DNA from: Oscillospiraceae bacterium
Lineage (GTDB): Bacteria; Bacillota; Clostridia; Oscillospirales; UBA929
Assembly: GCA_031254195.1 (NCBI GenBank)
Contig: JAIRUW010000076.1
Span: 33,778 to 97,777 of the forward strand
Direction: 5' to 3'
Length of the DNA stretch: 64,000 nucleotides
Positions 27,201-35,857 of this stretch are shown here, piece by piece; positions within the stretch are counted from its first letter, which is position 1, and the number at the start of each line of letters is the position of its first letter. Made by a program: the position numbers and the translations under genes. Under the pieces are notes generated by a model. The model was not told the origin of the DNA and made no database searches. It saw nothing but the letters and a program-made list of their open reading frames with translations.

Positions 27201-27262
27201 ACCTCCTATTGTCTTATAGACAGTAGTATAGCACACTACTGTTCATAACGCAATAGGAGGTT
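27201..27262. repeat. Nested inverted repeats over the DUF1700-padR promoter
   Basis: Outer arms AACCTCCTATTG (27201-27212) and CAATAGGAGGTT (27251-27262) are perfect 12-bp inverted copies; one copy is the DUF1700 ribosome site. Inside lie CAGTAGT-7 nt-ACTACTG and GTCT-TAT-AGAC. A promoter TTGCGT-17-TATACT reads leftwards across them. A PadR operator is likely. Confidence 0.6.
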
Positions 27263-27288
27263 CAAAATTATTTTTACGCCGCTTTACC

Positions 27289-28254
27289 TTATGCCCACCA
27301 AGCCGTAGCCGGGGATTCGAAGAAAAGCGTCTCTTTGAGGAACCGTATCCCTTTCTCCAAGCCCTCTTCGATCGACATAAACGCGTCTTCATGCTCAATG
27401 CTGATCGCGCCGTCGTATCCGGCGAGGCGCAGGGCGGTGAAGATGTCGCCCCACACCACTGCGTTGTGGCCATAACCGACGGTTCGGAAGAGCCACGAAC
27501 GGTTTTCCAGCCCCAGCAGGCTCCCGGTGTCGAGCACGCCGTTGACGGCGGTTTTGTATGTATTGATGTTGGTGTCTTTGGCGTGGAAATGAAAGATCGC
27601 GCCTTTGAGCGCCATGATGGCCTGTACCGGGTCGCATCCCTGCCAAAAGAGATGGCTGGGGTCGAAGTTGGCCCCGATGGCCGGCCCGACGGCTTCGCGC
27701 AGGCGCAAAAGGGTATCGGCGTTGTAAACGCAGAAGCCCGGGTGCGGCTCCAGAGCAATCTTGGTCACGCCATACCGTGCGGCTTCCGCGACAGTTTTTT
27801 TCCAAAATGGGATCAGGACCTCTTCCCACTGGTATTTCAATACCTCGCCGAAGTCAAACGGCCACGCGCAAGTGACCCAATTGGGCAGCTTGGCGCCGTC
27901 GTGGTCGCCGGGACAGCCGGAGAAAGTGATGACGGTATCCACACCCAGCTTTTGCGCGAGGCGCAGGGCGAGGGTAAAGTCTTTCTCGGCGGTGTCGCGC
28001 ACCTCTTTCTGCGGGTGTACGTGATTGGAGTGGCAGCTTAGAGCACTGATTTGCAGGTTATATTTTGTCAAAAGGGCAACAAACGCGTCCAGTTTGGCAG
28101 GGTCGGACAGCAGTTCCTCAGGATTGCAGTGCGCCCGGCCAGGATAGCCGCCGCAGCCGATCTCTACAGCCTGTACGCCGCGCTCGCTCAGCCATCGGAA
28201 CGCCTCTTCCGCGCCGCGGTCGCCCAGCGCTACGGTGAATACGCCTAGTTTCAT
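27289..28254 (-). CDS. Sugar phosphate isomerase/epimerase, TIM barrel
   Basis: A 321-residue xylose isomerase-like TIM-barrel protein. Metal-site candidates include the Glu in KIALEPHPGFCVYN, NFDPSHLFWQG, FHAKDTNIN and ISIEHEDAFM at the C-terminal end. Enzymes of this family act on inositols, hexuloses or keto-sugars; the substrate is not clear. It is the third gene of an operon with another isomerase and a Gfo/Idh dehydrogenase. Confidence 0.85.
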   Translation of the reverse strand: MKLGVFTVALGDRGAEEAFRWLSERGVQAVEIGCGGYPGRAHCNPEELLSDPAKLDAFVALLTKYNLQISALSCHSNHVHPQKEVRDTAEKDFTLALRLAQKLGVDTVITFSGCPGDHDGAKLPNWVTCAWPFDFGEVLKYQWEEVLIPFWKKTVAEAARYGVTKIALEPHPGFCVYNADTLLRLREAVGPAIGANFDPSHLFWQGCDPVQAIMALKGAIFHFHAKDTNINTYKTAVNGVLDTGSLLGLENRSWLFRTVGYGHNAVVWGDIFTALRLAGYDGAISIEHEDAFMSIEEGLEKGIRFLKETLFFESPATAWWA

Positions 28255-28265
28255 GGTAATCCTCC

Positions 28266-29006
28266 TTATTCCTTGCGCAGGCTCATAATGTGCTTAACGC
28301 CGTTTGTAAGGCTCTCAAACGGGTCGCCGGAAAACTCCTCCTGCTCATGGATAAATGTATCAATGCCGTTATCCAGACCGGTTTGGATCAATTTTTGGAA
28401 GTCCAGCACGCCGTCGCCTAAATCGACGCCGCCGCCTTTGTCATCCATCTGCTTGATGTGCAGCGATGTGACGCGGGGCGCGTGTTTTTGGATAAACGCG
28501 GCGCAGTCGCAATCCTTGCGGGACGCCCAGAAAAGGTCTAGCTGCAAGTCCACTTCCGGCGCGAGCTCCATCATATCCTCTATGCGGTATTGACTGCCGT
28601 CGCGCTCAAACTCAATGGCGTGGTTATGGAACGCGAAGCGAAAGCCCGCGTTCTTGACCTTCTTGGCCAGCGTGTTCAGGCGCGCGGCGGTCTGCTTGAC
28701 CTCTTCCGCGTTATCAAACGGCGCGGCGGGCACGACGATAAACTTCGTCCCCAGCGCCTTATGATACGCGATTTCCTCGTCAAACGCTGTTTCCAGCCGT
28801 TCCAGCCCGATGTGCGCCCCGGTGGGCTTGAGGCCCGTCTTTTGCAGCAAAAAACGCATCTCCATCTCGCCAAGCCCGCCGTAACCGGCAAACTCCACGC
28901 CGCTGTACCCAATGTCGGACAGCTTTTGCAAAACCACGGGAAAACCCATACTCTCCGTCTCATCGCGTATAGAGTATAATTGAATAGCAAAGCTCTTGAT
29001 AAGCAT
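28266..29006 (-). CDS. Sugar phosphate isomerase/epimerase, TIM barrel (second)
   Basis: A 246-residue TIM-barrel protein of the same fold: FAIQLYSIRDETESMGFPVVL at the start, RFAFHNHAIEFE, LQLDLFWASRKDCD and TSLHIKQMDDK with expected metal ligands. Its ATG shares one base with the stop of the dehydrogenase gene (TAATG), giving tight coupling. Together they probably oxidise and isomerise a cyclic polyol or sugar. Confidence 0.85.
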   Translation of the reverse strand: MLIKSFAIQLYSIRDETESMGFPVVLQKLSDIGYSGVEFAGYGGLGEMEMRFLLQKTGLKPTGAHIGLERLETAFDEEIAYHKALGTKFIVVPAAPFDNAEEVKQTAARLNTLAKKVKNAGFRFAFHNHAIEFERDGSQYRIEDMMELAPEVDLQLDLFWASRKDCDCAAFIQKHAPRVTSLHIKQMDDKGGGVDLGDGVLDFQKLIQTGLDNGIDTFIHEQEEFSGDPFESLTNGVKHIMSLRKE

Positions 29007-30079
29007 TAAAACACCACCTGTTTGCCTATTCTGGCGGATTCATATACCGCGTCGAGGATGCGGGTGACAGCCATCGCCTGCTCCGGCAGCACCACCAGCT
29101 CATTCTCGCCCCGTACTGCGCCGAGGAAAGCGAGCTGCTCACGGAACTGCGGGCTGGCTGTATCTCCGTCATAGAAGTCCACACCCTTCGCGCCGAAATC
29201 AGGCCTGAACTCATACTGACGGTCATGCTTCACGCCGTTGATACGCAAGCCGTCGAACATATCCGCGCCCCCCTTGGTACCGCAGAGCAGGGTGAGCGGC
29301 TCGCCGATCTCCAGGCTGTTCAGCGCCCAGCTCGTTTCAAGCTGGATGGCCGCGCCGTTTTCCATGATGATGAAGCCGAACGCGCTGTCCTCAACGGTAA
29401 ACTGCTTGGGATCCCACGCCCCCCAAGCGTTGGCCGGTTCGGTCTGGTCGTTGAGCTTATGGAAGGCCACGCCGGTGACCGACTTGGGCGTATAGTTGTC
29501 CATCATCCACAGCGCCAAATCGAGGGAGTGGGTGCCGACGTCAATCAGCGGCCCGCCGCCCTGCTCGTACTCGTTGAGAAAAACGCCCCATGTCGGCACA
29601 GCGCGGCGGCGGATCGACCGGGCCTTGGCGTAGTAAATCTCACCCAGCACACCGGCGGCGCATTCTTTTTTGAGGAACTGCGTATCGCTGCGGTAGCGGT
29701 TTTGGTAACCGATAGTGAGCAGCTTGCCGTTGCGCTTGGCGGCCTCCGCCATCTTCAGCGCTTCGGCGTAATTGATGGCCATCGGTTTCTCGCACATGAC
29801 ATGCTTTTTAGACTCCAGCGCTGCGACGGCGATTTCGCTGTGGCTGCGGTTGGGTGTGCAGACGTACACCGCGTCCAAATCGAGCTTTAGCAAATCGCGG
29901 TAATCCTTAAAAACCTTACTGTTTGGCTCCCCGAACGTTTTGGCTGCGCTCTCCGCCTTCTCCAGAACAATATCGCAGAACGCAACGGCGTCTGCCAGCT
30001 CCGTCTGCTGCATCGAGGGGAGATGCTTTTGGGTGGCGATGCCGCCGCAGCCTATGATTCCCACCTTGAGCTTTGCCAT
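29006..30079 (-). CDS. Gfo/Idh/MocA-family oxidoreductase
   Basis: A 357-residue NAD(P)-dependent dehydrogenase. Rossmann start VGIIGCGGIATQKHLPSM, the ECK/EKP motif VMCEKPMAINYAEAL with the catalytic Lys, and GGGPLIDVGTHSLDLALWMM in the second domain. ATG 30079 follows AAGGGAG; the longer frame to 30172 is unlikely. It heads the operon; related enzymes oxidise inositol, sugars or glycosides. Confidence 0.88.
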   Translation of the reverse strand: MAKLKVGIIGCGGIATQKHLPSMQQTELADAVAFCDIVLEKAESAAKTFGEPNSKVFKDYRDLLKLDLDAVYVCTPNRSHSEIAVAALESKKHVMCEKPMAINYAEALKMAEAAKRNGKLLTIGYQNRYRSDTQFLKKECAAGVLGEIYYAKARSIRRRAVPTWGVFLNEYEQGGGPLIDVGTHSLDLALWMMDNYTPKSVTGVAFHKLNDQTEPANAWGAWDPKQFTVEDSAFGFIIMENGAAIQLETSWALNSLEIGEPLTLLCGTKGGADMFDGLRINGVKHDRQYEFRPDFGAKGVDFYDGDTASPQFREQLAFLGAVRGENELVVLPEQAMAVTRILDAVYESARIGKQVVF

Positions 30080-30232
30080 AACTAAATCGCTCCCTTCCCG
30101 TATCCTTCTTGCTTGGATTGTCACGCTTATTATACAGGCTGGGAGGGTAAATGTAAAGCGGGAAACCGGCATCTTTCAGAAAAGCGGGGTCGCGGTGGAT
30201 AAGGTTGGAAAAGCGAAGAGATACTATAAGGG

Positions 30233-30598
30233 TCATGCCTTTTGGGGCAGGACTTCAAGCCAATAGCCGTCAGGGTCTTCAACGAAATAGATACCCATCT
30301 GAGGGTTTTCAAAGCAGACGCAGCCCATCTCTCTATGGAGGGCAAGGGCGCCGTCAAAATCCTCGGTTTCAAAGGCGAGGTGGATCTCGTTTTCACCGAG
30401 GTCATATTTGTGCGGGTGATCGGCAAGCTCGGTAAGCTCCAGCAGATGGCTGCCCTGCCCGTCTCCAAGGTACACGATGGTGAATCCGTCGCCGTTGATC
30501 CGGCGGACTTCCTCTAAGCCCAGCGCTTTACGGTAAAAAGCGATGCTCTCCGTAAGGTTTGACACGTTGATGTTGCTGTGGGTCATTTTGAAATTCAT
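30233..30598 (-). CDS. Glyoxalase I-like VOC protein
   Basis: A 121-residue VOC protein with all four metal ligands of lactoylglutathione lyase in place: His in MTHSNINVSNL, Glu in SHLLELTEL, His in NEIHLAFE and Glu in YWLEVLP. It would isomerise a methylglyoxal-thiol adduct; the thiol cofactor in this organism is uncertain. It is the last gene of a set with a nitroreductase and a kinase-like gene, each 11-18 nt apart. Confidence 0.82.
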   Translation of the reverse strand: MNFKMTHSNINVSNLTESIAFYRKALGLEEVRRINGDGFTIVYLGDGQGSHLLELTELADHPHKYDLGENEIHLAFETEDFDGALALHREMGCVCFENPQMGIYFVEDPDGYWLEVLPQKA

Positions 30599-30615
30599 AC
30601 CAACACTCCTTATCT

Positions 30616-31338
30616 TTATATTACCGTACCCTCGTAAATATAGCCTTTCCGAACCGGTACATCTGCTTCTTTCGCGAAACGGAAGTTATCGCTTTCTTTT
30701 GCGATATGGCAAAGGGCAATCCCCATGTCGATAGAACCCAGCTTGCCCGCTATAAGGCCAAGCAGGCCGCCGGGTTTCTTGCGGTAGCAGTGAATTTTGC
30801 CGTCGCCGGCGATAAAATACCAGCCCTGCGCGTTCACACCGCTGGGCGCAAGCCGGGCCGCTTCCAATCGTTCGTCTGCACCCTCGCTGATGTCGGACAG
30901 GGATTTTCGCTTAAACTCTGAAACGTCACGGTGCAAAGGTTCGGCGGGTTTGCCGAATGCCATGCAGATTACAAAGGGCAGAGCGCAGGTTTCTTCCCCG
31001 CCCGGACGGCCGCCTTCTGCGGGTTTTGACATTCCGAGCCAGCAACTGCCAAGTCCCGATTCAGAAAAAAACAAGTCCATCTGCTGTCCGATGAAACCAA
31101 TATTTTCGTCAGAACCTTCTTTGTCCTCACTGCTAAACAGCAGATAATGAGGAGCCTTTATTCCCGCAACAGACCATTTTGTTTTGTCCGCGATTTCAAT
31201 GCAATAGCGGATATCAGGATAAAGCGGCGTAATCTTGCCAATTTGCTCCTGTACCCTTTCAAAGCCCGTGGCGTCCAGCTTGGCCAGGTCATATTTTCTT
31301 ACGGATTTTCGTTTGCGGATGATTTCATTATATGGCAT
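30616..31338 (-). CDS. Nitroreductase-family protein
   Basis: A 240-residue FMN-dependent nitroreductase-like protein: IIRKRKSVRKYD at the start (FMN phosphate contact), SESGLGSCWLGMSKP, RLAPSGVNAQGWYF and SIDMGIALCHI. The order and length fit the clostridial two-domain nitroreductase group. Reduction of nitro or other electrophilic compounds is likely, in keeping with a detoxification role of the operon. Confidence 0.85.
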   Translation of the reverse strand: MPYNEIIRKRKSVRKYDLAKLDATGFERVQEQIGKITPLYPDIRYCIEIADKTKWSVAGIKAPHYLLFSSEDKEGSDENIGFIGQQMDLFFSESGLGSCWLGMSKPAEGGRPGGEETCALPFVICMAFGKPAEPLHRDVSEFKRKSLSDISEGADERLEAARLAPSGVNAQGWYFIAGDGKIHCYRKKPGGLLGLIAGKLGSIDMGIALCHIAKESDNFRFAKEADVPVRKGYIYEGTVI

Positions 31339-31349
31339 GGCATTTCACC

Positions 31350-31976
31350 TCAAGTAAAATTGATTATCGGATTATCGGAAAATAAATCGGACTGAGAGCC
31401 GCTGACTATTGTATCTACATATTTCCACGGTTCTTCCTCCAAGAGAAAAGGATGAACCAAAGAATCCCACCAGTCTGTAACTTCTGTTACAGATTCAAGC
31501 GTCCCGCCATTTTCCCCGGCGGCAAGGTCACGTTCAATTACTCTTGTTCTTGCAATATCCGGCTCTGTATCTACCCAAATAGAATATGCCGCAACTTTTC
31601 GCAGTGTTTTTCTGCAAGCCCCCATACCTTCGATAATAAGTGCCTTTTTTGCATCGACCGCAATAAATCCGGGCCGGTTTTCTTTAACCCAACCCGTCGG
31701 CCTGTGAGCGACATTTTTTCCGTCAAGCCAAGGGCGAACAACGCAAGTAAGCATTTCGTCATCCCAATGTATAGGGTCTGCGCACCAACAAATATCGTCT
31801 GAAGAAACCAGATTTGCATTCAGGATTTCAGCAAGCCGTTTTGCTAATGTAGTTTTACCTGAGCCGCCGTCCCCATCAATCAGTATAAGCGGCTTAGGCC
31901 TTATATGTAATATTTCTGCTGCAAAATCCGACAAGGATTTTTCTTTCCATGTGTCAATTCCAAGCAACGGGAGCAT
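31350..31976 (-). CDS. Uridine kinase-like P-loop protein
   Basis: A 208-residue P-loop NTPase: LILIDGDGGSGKTTLAKRL (Walker A), SSDDICWC after the second strand, KALIIEGMGACRKTLRK and a lid with RTRVIERD. It resembles uridine kinase or AAA_17/18 nucleoside kinases but lacks the full Udk signature. The phosphorylated substrate is unknown. It leads a leftward set with the nitroreductase and glyoxalase. Confidence 0.72.
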   Translation of the reverse strand: MLPLLGIDTWKEKSLSDFAAEILHIRPKPLILIDGDGGSGKTTLAKRLAEILNANLVSSDDICWCADPIHWDDEMLTCVVRPWLDGKNVAHRPTGWVKENRPGFIAVDAKKALIIEGMGACRKTLRKVAAYSIWVDTEPDIARTRVIERDLAAGENGGTLESVTEVTDWWDSLVHPFLLEEEPWKYVDTIVSGSQSDLFSDNPIINFT

Positions 31977-32055
31977 TTCCGCACCTCTGATAAAATAATA
32001 TTTCTGCTTAACCGATTAACCCTTGACGACAATCTTTTATATCCCTTGCAATTTA

Positions 32056-32436
32056 CTATGGATTCAAAGCGTTCTCAATGGCTTTCAAATACGCTTTCGA
32101 GGTAACGGTCGCGCCGGAAACGGCGTCAACCGTTGTATTTTGCGCTTCTATCACGCGCCGGAACACTTCGCCGGAGCAGTTTGTTATCTGCGAAGCAAAC
32201 ACATCTTTCACGATTTCAATTTCCGTTATTGCATGGTCTTTAACCTGCACGGATACTGTATTTGACCACCGCTTGAACTCATAAATACCAGTATAGTCTC
32301 CGTCAGCGATGTTCGCAAGGTCAATGCCATGGAGCGTCACTTTGGCGCCGTCGGACAGCCCGTTTGTTATTCCGATAAACCCGGCAATCAGCAACACAAG
32401 GGTAAGCCCTCCGAAAATGAGCAGTTTTTTCTTCAT
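32056..32436 (-). CDS. FMN-binding-domain membrane-anchored protein
   Basis: A 126-residue protein with an N-terminal membrane helix (LLIFGGLTLVLLIAGFIG) and an FMN-binding domain ending in VDAVSGATVTSKAYLKAIENAL; the SGAT-S/T motif is where flavin is covalently attached by ApbE in NqrC/RnfG relatives. It is probably extracytoplasmic and part of electron transfer. ATG 32436 follows GGAGG by 7 nt. Confidence 0.85.
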   Translation of the reverse strand: MKKKLLIFGGLTLVLLIAGFIGITNGLSDGAKVTLHGIDLANIADGDYTGIYEFKRWSNTVSVQVKDHAITEIEIVKDVFASQITNCSGEVFRRVIEAQNTTVDAVSGATVTSKAYLKAIENALNP

Positions 32437-32461
32437 TTCATTACCTCCAACGATTCCCCGC

Positions 32462-32477
32462 AGGCGTTGCCGGGTTG
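32462..32477 (-). repeat. 16-nt leader sequence shared with deoC
   Basis: CAACCCGGCAACGCCT on the minus strand, identical to 22965-22950. In both cases it lies shortly after a -10 box and before the start codon. Its role is unknown. Confidence 0.45.
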
Positions 32478-32585
32478 CTCTACTCATTTATTATATCATA
32501 TAATGTCAATGGCAGAAAAAATGAAAATACGAGAAAACTGACGCGGGTTTTCATAATTATAGACTCGACATAGAGAAACCATCTC

Positions 32586-32614
32586 TTGCAAAAATCTGTA
32601 TTATACGGTATACT
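32586..32614 (+). promoter_or_regulatory. Promoter of the RiPP gene cluster
   Basis: TTGCAA (32586-32591), 17-nt spacer, TATACT (32609-32614), about 85 nt before the first cluster gene. It is the only clear promoter seen before the precursor gene. Confidence 0.6.
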
Positions 32615-32700
32615 GTGTAATAAAGCGTACCGAAATGGCGTATCGCGTTGCTTTACTGTATTTGACACATATCAACAGTAAAAGCGGAGAGGAAACCCAT

Positions 32701-33831
32701 ATGGATGAAAAGATAGAGCATTTGATATTGCTTCTGCGCTCACATTTATTGGGATTTGACGCGAAAACGGCCTTCCCCGGACTCTCAGAACAGGAATGGG
32801 CGGAGCTGTATGACCTTTCCGTTTCACACGGTGTACAGGGCTTTGCGTACGAAGGGGCTTATCGGTCTGGCATAGTGATCCCGGAAGAGTTGAAACAGCG
32901 CTGGCGGGATAGAATGGTGGAAGACGTCCTGCGGTATTACAGTATGCAAAGGGAACTTATGCGCGTGATTGAGGCGCTGAAGCAAAACGGCGCAAAACCG
33001 GTTGTCTTGAAGGGGATTTCCGTCAGCCGCCTGTATCCCATACCGGAGCTGCGCCTCATGGGCGATATAGACATTCTGGTGAGCGACCGGTATTATGAGG
33101 CGGCGCTTTGCCTTGAGGAAATGGGGTATAAAGCCCAAAAAGAGGTTGCTATCCATCATATTGAGTTTTTACACAGCAAGTATTTGATAGAGCTGCACCG
33201 TCTGCCGTTTACTCCGATTGGGATCAAGCATTATGACAAGCTCGTCAAAGCCGTCGATTTTACCGGCGCTGAGTTTCAAATCATAAACATCAATGGCTTT
33301 GACATTCCGGTCCTTAACGGGCGAAACTATATAGACGAGAGCTTCGAGCATATTTTGAAGCATCTCATACACGACCGGATAACTTTGCGCAACCTGTGTG
33401 ACATGGCGATGCTGTTTAAGGGTGTTCAAGACGAGGATTGGAAAGTTGATTACGATCTAATATCCGCTTGCGGCTTGGGTGATTTACTGTCCGGGATCGC
33501 GTCTCTGCTGGTTGTTGAATTCGGGCTTCCCGCCGAACTGGTCAAGGGGATACCAATCATGGAGGCAGACAGGGAAAAAGAATTTGCCCGCGGCGTCTTC
33601 TCCGTCTCCGACGCAAAGACAGGAACGAACCGGTATTATACGTCGCTGCCCGCCACAGGCGCCGTACGTATGCTGTTGCGTTACTTACGTGCCGTAAGCC
33701 GGGACTTGCTGATAAAGTATCCGTACTGCCGGAAAAATGTGCTGCTTCGACCCGCCGCGTTTATACACGCCTATTCCGACTATCTGTTTGCGCTGATCCA
33801 TAAAGCGTTTGGGCGAGGGGGGCAAACATGA
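32701..33831 (+). CDS. Nucleotidyltransferase-family protein of the RiPP cluster
   Basis: A 376-residue protein of the PF14907 type ('uncharacterised nucleotidyltransferase'). The key element is ELRLMGDIDILVSDRYYEAA, the G-D-x-D-I-x-V metal site. The C-terminal half is helical. Similar genes (padeN-like) occur in Firmicutes lasso peptide clusters; their role is not fixed. ATG 32701 follows GAGAGG. Its stop overlaps the exporter gene by 4 nt, so it belongs to the cluster. Confidence 0.8.
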   Translation: MDEKIEHLILLLRSHLLGFDAKTAFPGLSEQEWAELYDLSVSHGVQGFAYEGAYRSGIVIPEELKQRWRDRMVEDVLRYYSMQRELMRVIEALKQNGAKPVVLKGISVSRLYPIPELRLMGDIDILVSDRYYEAALCLEEMGYKAQKEVAIHHIEFLHSKYLIELHRLPFTPIGIKHYDKLVKAVDFTGAEFQIININGFDIPVLNGRNYIDESFEHILKHLIHDRITLRNLCDMAMLFKGVQDEDWKVDYDLISACGLGDLLSGIASLLVVEFGLPAELVKGIPIMEADREKEFARGVFSVSDAKTGTNRYYTSLPATGAVRMLLRYLRAVSRDLLIKYPYCRKNVLLRPAAFIHAYSDYLFALIHKAFGRGGQT

Positions 33832-35594
33832 AAAACAAGGAATTTATCAACAAAACTACGGCGGCATGGATATGGAGGCAGACCATTCCTTTTTTGCCAC
33901 GGCTTTTGCTCATCATCGCGCTGAACTCGGTCGTTATTTTTGCCAATATCTATTTGACAATCCTGACGAAAAACCTGATAGATACCGCCTCCTCCCTAGC
34001 AGGCTACATACCGGAAGCGGCGGGAGCAGGTATCGGCTGGGTCATGAGTCAGATTCCAGACATTTTAAGAAGCCAGCCGGAGATCCTTCGCAATATCATT
34101 CTCTATGTTTTGATCATTTTGCTGGATATAGGCATAAGCATGACGGCGTCTTTTATGTCTGTCTACCTAAGTGAAAAATTCGAGTTTTATATCCGCAGAA
34201 GGATGTTTGACACTATTATTAGGGCAAAATGGAGGAATGTCACCGCGTATCACAGCGGGGACTTAATGGTGCGGCTGACGAGCGACATCCATTCCTTAGC
34301 TTCGGGAATCATTAATGTTTTATCATCGGTTGTCATCCTGATCGTGAGCTTTGCCGCGTCCTTTGTGACGCTGATGTATTTTGACCCGTCCCTCGCGCTG
34401 TTCGCCTTTGCCCTTGGGCCAATCGCCGTGGCGTTGAGCATGTATAGCGGCAAAAGGTTAAAGTCCTACCAAACGAGGATACAGGAAAGCGAGGCGAACT
34501 ATAGGTCCCATATGCAGGAGAATATCGCGAACATCACGGTCGTCAAATCTTTCACCTCTGAGGACCGGATGTCCGGGCGTTTATATTCGCTATACCGCGA
34601 GAGAATGAAATTGGTTGTCAAAAGAAACAGATTGAGCATCGTCATGGGTTCCATCATCGGCTTTACGTATTCCATCGGTTACTTAGCGGCGCTCGTTTGG
34701 GGGATTATTAAAATATCGTTGAACATGATGTCCTTCGGCACCCTGACGATCTTTCTCAGTTTAGTGGGCAGGGTGCAGAGCCCGGTTTTAGGGCTTGCCA
34801 AAACAGTGCCGACCATCTCCTCCATATTCGCGTCGGCCGCGAGAATCGTCGAAATAGACACACTGCCGGTTGAAGACTACGAAGCTATAGAAATCGGCGC
34901 CGTGTCAATGGGCATACGTTTTCAGGACATCGATTATTCCTATCATACCAATGAAGTATTCAAGGGGCTGAACCTTGATATAAAACCCGGTTCTCTTGTC
35001 GCGATAACAGGGTCGTCCGGCCTCGGCAAAACAACGCTTATCAGGCTGATGATGAACTATGTAGACGCACAAAGCGGAACCGTTACGTTTTATTATACCG
35101 ACGAGCATGGCAATCCTACTGAAAGTCTGGCCGCCCCAGGAATCAGGGATTATATTTCCTATGTACCGCAGGGCAACACGCTGTTCAGCGGTTCTATCAG
35201 AAGCAACCTGCTTCTGGGGAACCCGTCTTTGACAGATGAGGAAATTTATGCTATACTGAAGTCAGCGACACTTTTCGACTATGTGATGTCGCTCCCGGAC
35301 GGTATTGATACGGTTGTCGGCGAGAAGGGGCACGGCTTGTCGGAAGGGCAGGCGGAGCGGATTGCGATTGCCAGGGCTCTGGCGAAAAAAGCCCCGGTTG
35401 TGATTTTTGACGAAGCCACTTCCGCTCTGGACGAGCAAACCGAGCAAAGAATTATTCAAAACATCAAAGAGCTTGAAAACGGCCCAACATGTATATTCAT
35501 AACGCATAAACTGGGAATCCTGCCCTTCTTGGACGAGGAAATCAAATTGGGGAACGTGGTCAATAAGAGTATCAGGAAAGGAAAGAACCGATGA
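33828..35594 (+). CDS. Peptide ABC exporter (fused membrane and ATPase domains)
   Basis: A 588-residue half-transporter: six membrane helices in residues 20-310 and an ATPase domain from about 345. Motifs: GSSGLGKTTLIRLMM (Walker A), SYVPQGNTLFSGS (Q loop), LSEGQAERIAIARAL (signature) and VVIFDEATSALDEQ (Walker B). No C39 peptidase domain is present, so leader removal must be done elsewhere, perhaps by the S24/S26 protein. It overlaps the genes on both sides by 4 nt and presumably exports the product. Confidence 0.9.
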   Translation: MKNKEFINKTTAAWIWRQTIPFLPRLLLIIALNSVVIFANIYLTILTKNLIDTASSLAGYIPEAAGAGIGWVMSQIPDILRSQPEILRNIILYVLIILLDIGISMTASFMSVYLSEKFEFYIRRRMFDTIIRAKWRNVTAYHSGDLMVRLTSDIHSLASGIINVLSSVVILIVSFAASFVTLMYFDPSLALFAFALGPIAVALSMYSGKRLKSYQTRIQESEANYRSHMQENIANITVVKSFTSEDRMSGRLYSLYRERMKLVVKRNRLSIVMGSIIGFTYSIGYLAALVWGIIKISLNMMSFGTLTIFLSLVGRVQSPVLGLAKTVPTISSIFASAARIVEIDTLPVEDYEAIEIGAVSMGIRFQDIDYSYHTNEVFKGLNLDIKPGSLVAITGSSGLGKTTLIRLMMNYVDAQSGTVTFYYTDEHGNPTESLAAPGIRDYISYVPQGNTLFSGSIRSNLLLGNPSLTDEEIYAILKSATLFDYVMSLPDGIDTVVGEKGHGLSEGQAERIAIARALAKKAPVVIFDEATSALDEQTEQRIIQNIKELENGPTCIFITHKLGILPFLDEEIKLGNVVNKSIRKGKNR

Positions 35595-35857
35595 AGATCA
35601 AAGAAGGATATCTGCTTAGGACGATCGCCGATACGAACATCATAGTGCCGGTATCGGAGAGGGTTATCGAATTCAAGGGCATGATAGCGCTGAATGACGT
35701 TTCCGCTGAAATATGGCGGTTTTTGGAGACAGAGAGGGAGTATAGTGAAATCGTTGACTTTATGGTTTCCTCTTATGATATAGAAAAAGAGGCCGCTGAA
35801 AAAGATTTGGATGCTTTGCTAAAGCAAATGAACGACAGCGGAGTCCTTGAGTCATGA
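35591..35857 (+). CDS. PqqD-like RiPP recognition element protein
   Basis: An 88-residue PqqD fold: VIEFKGMIALNDVSAEIWRFLE at the start of the helical part, YSEIVDFMVSSYDIEKEAAEKDLDA, ending NDSGVLES. PqqD-like proteins bind the leader peptide and deliver it to the modifying enzyme. It overlaps the radical SAM gene by 4 nt, which fits a working pair. Confidence 0.9.
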   Translation: MKIKEGYLLRTIADTNIIVPVSERVIEFKGMIALNDVSAEIWRFLETEREYSEIVDFMVSSYDIEKEAAEKDLDALLKQMNDSGVLES

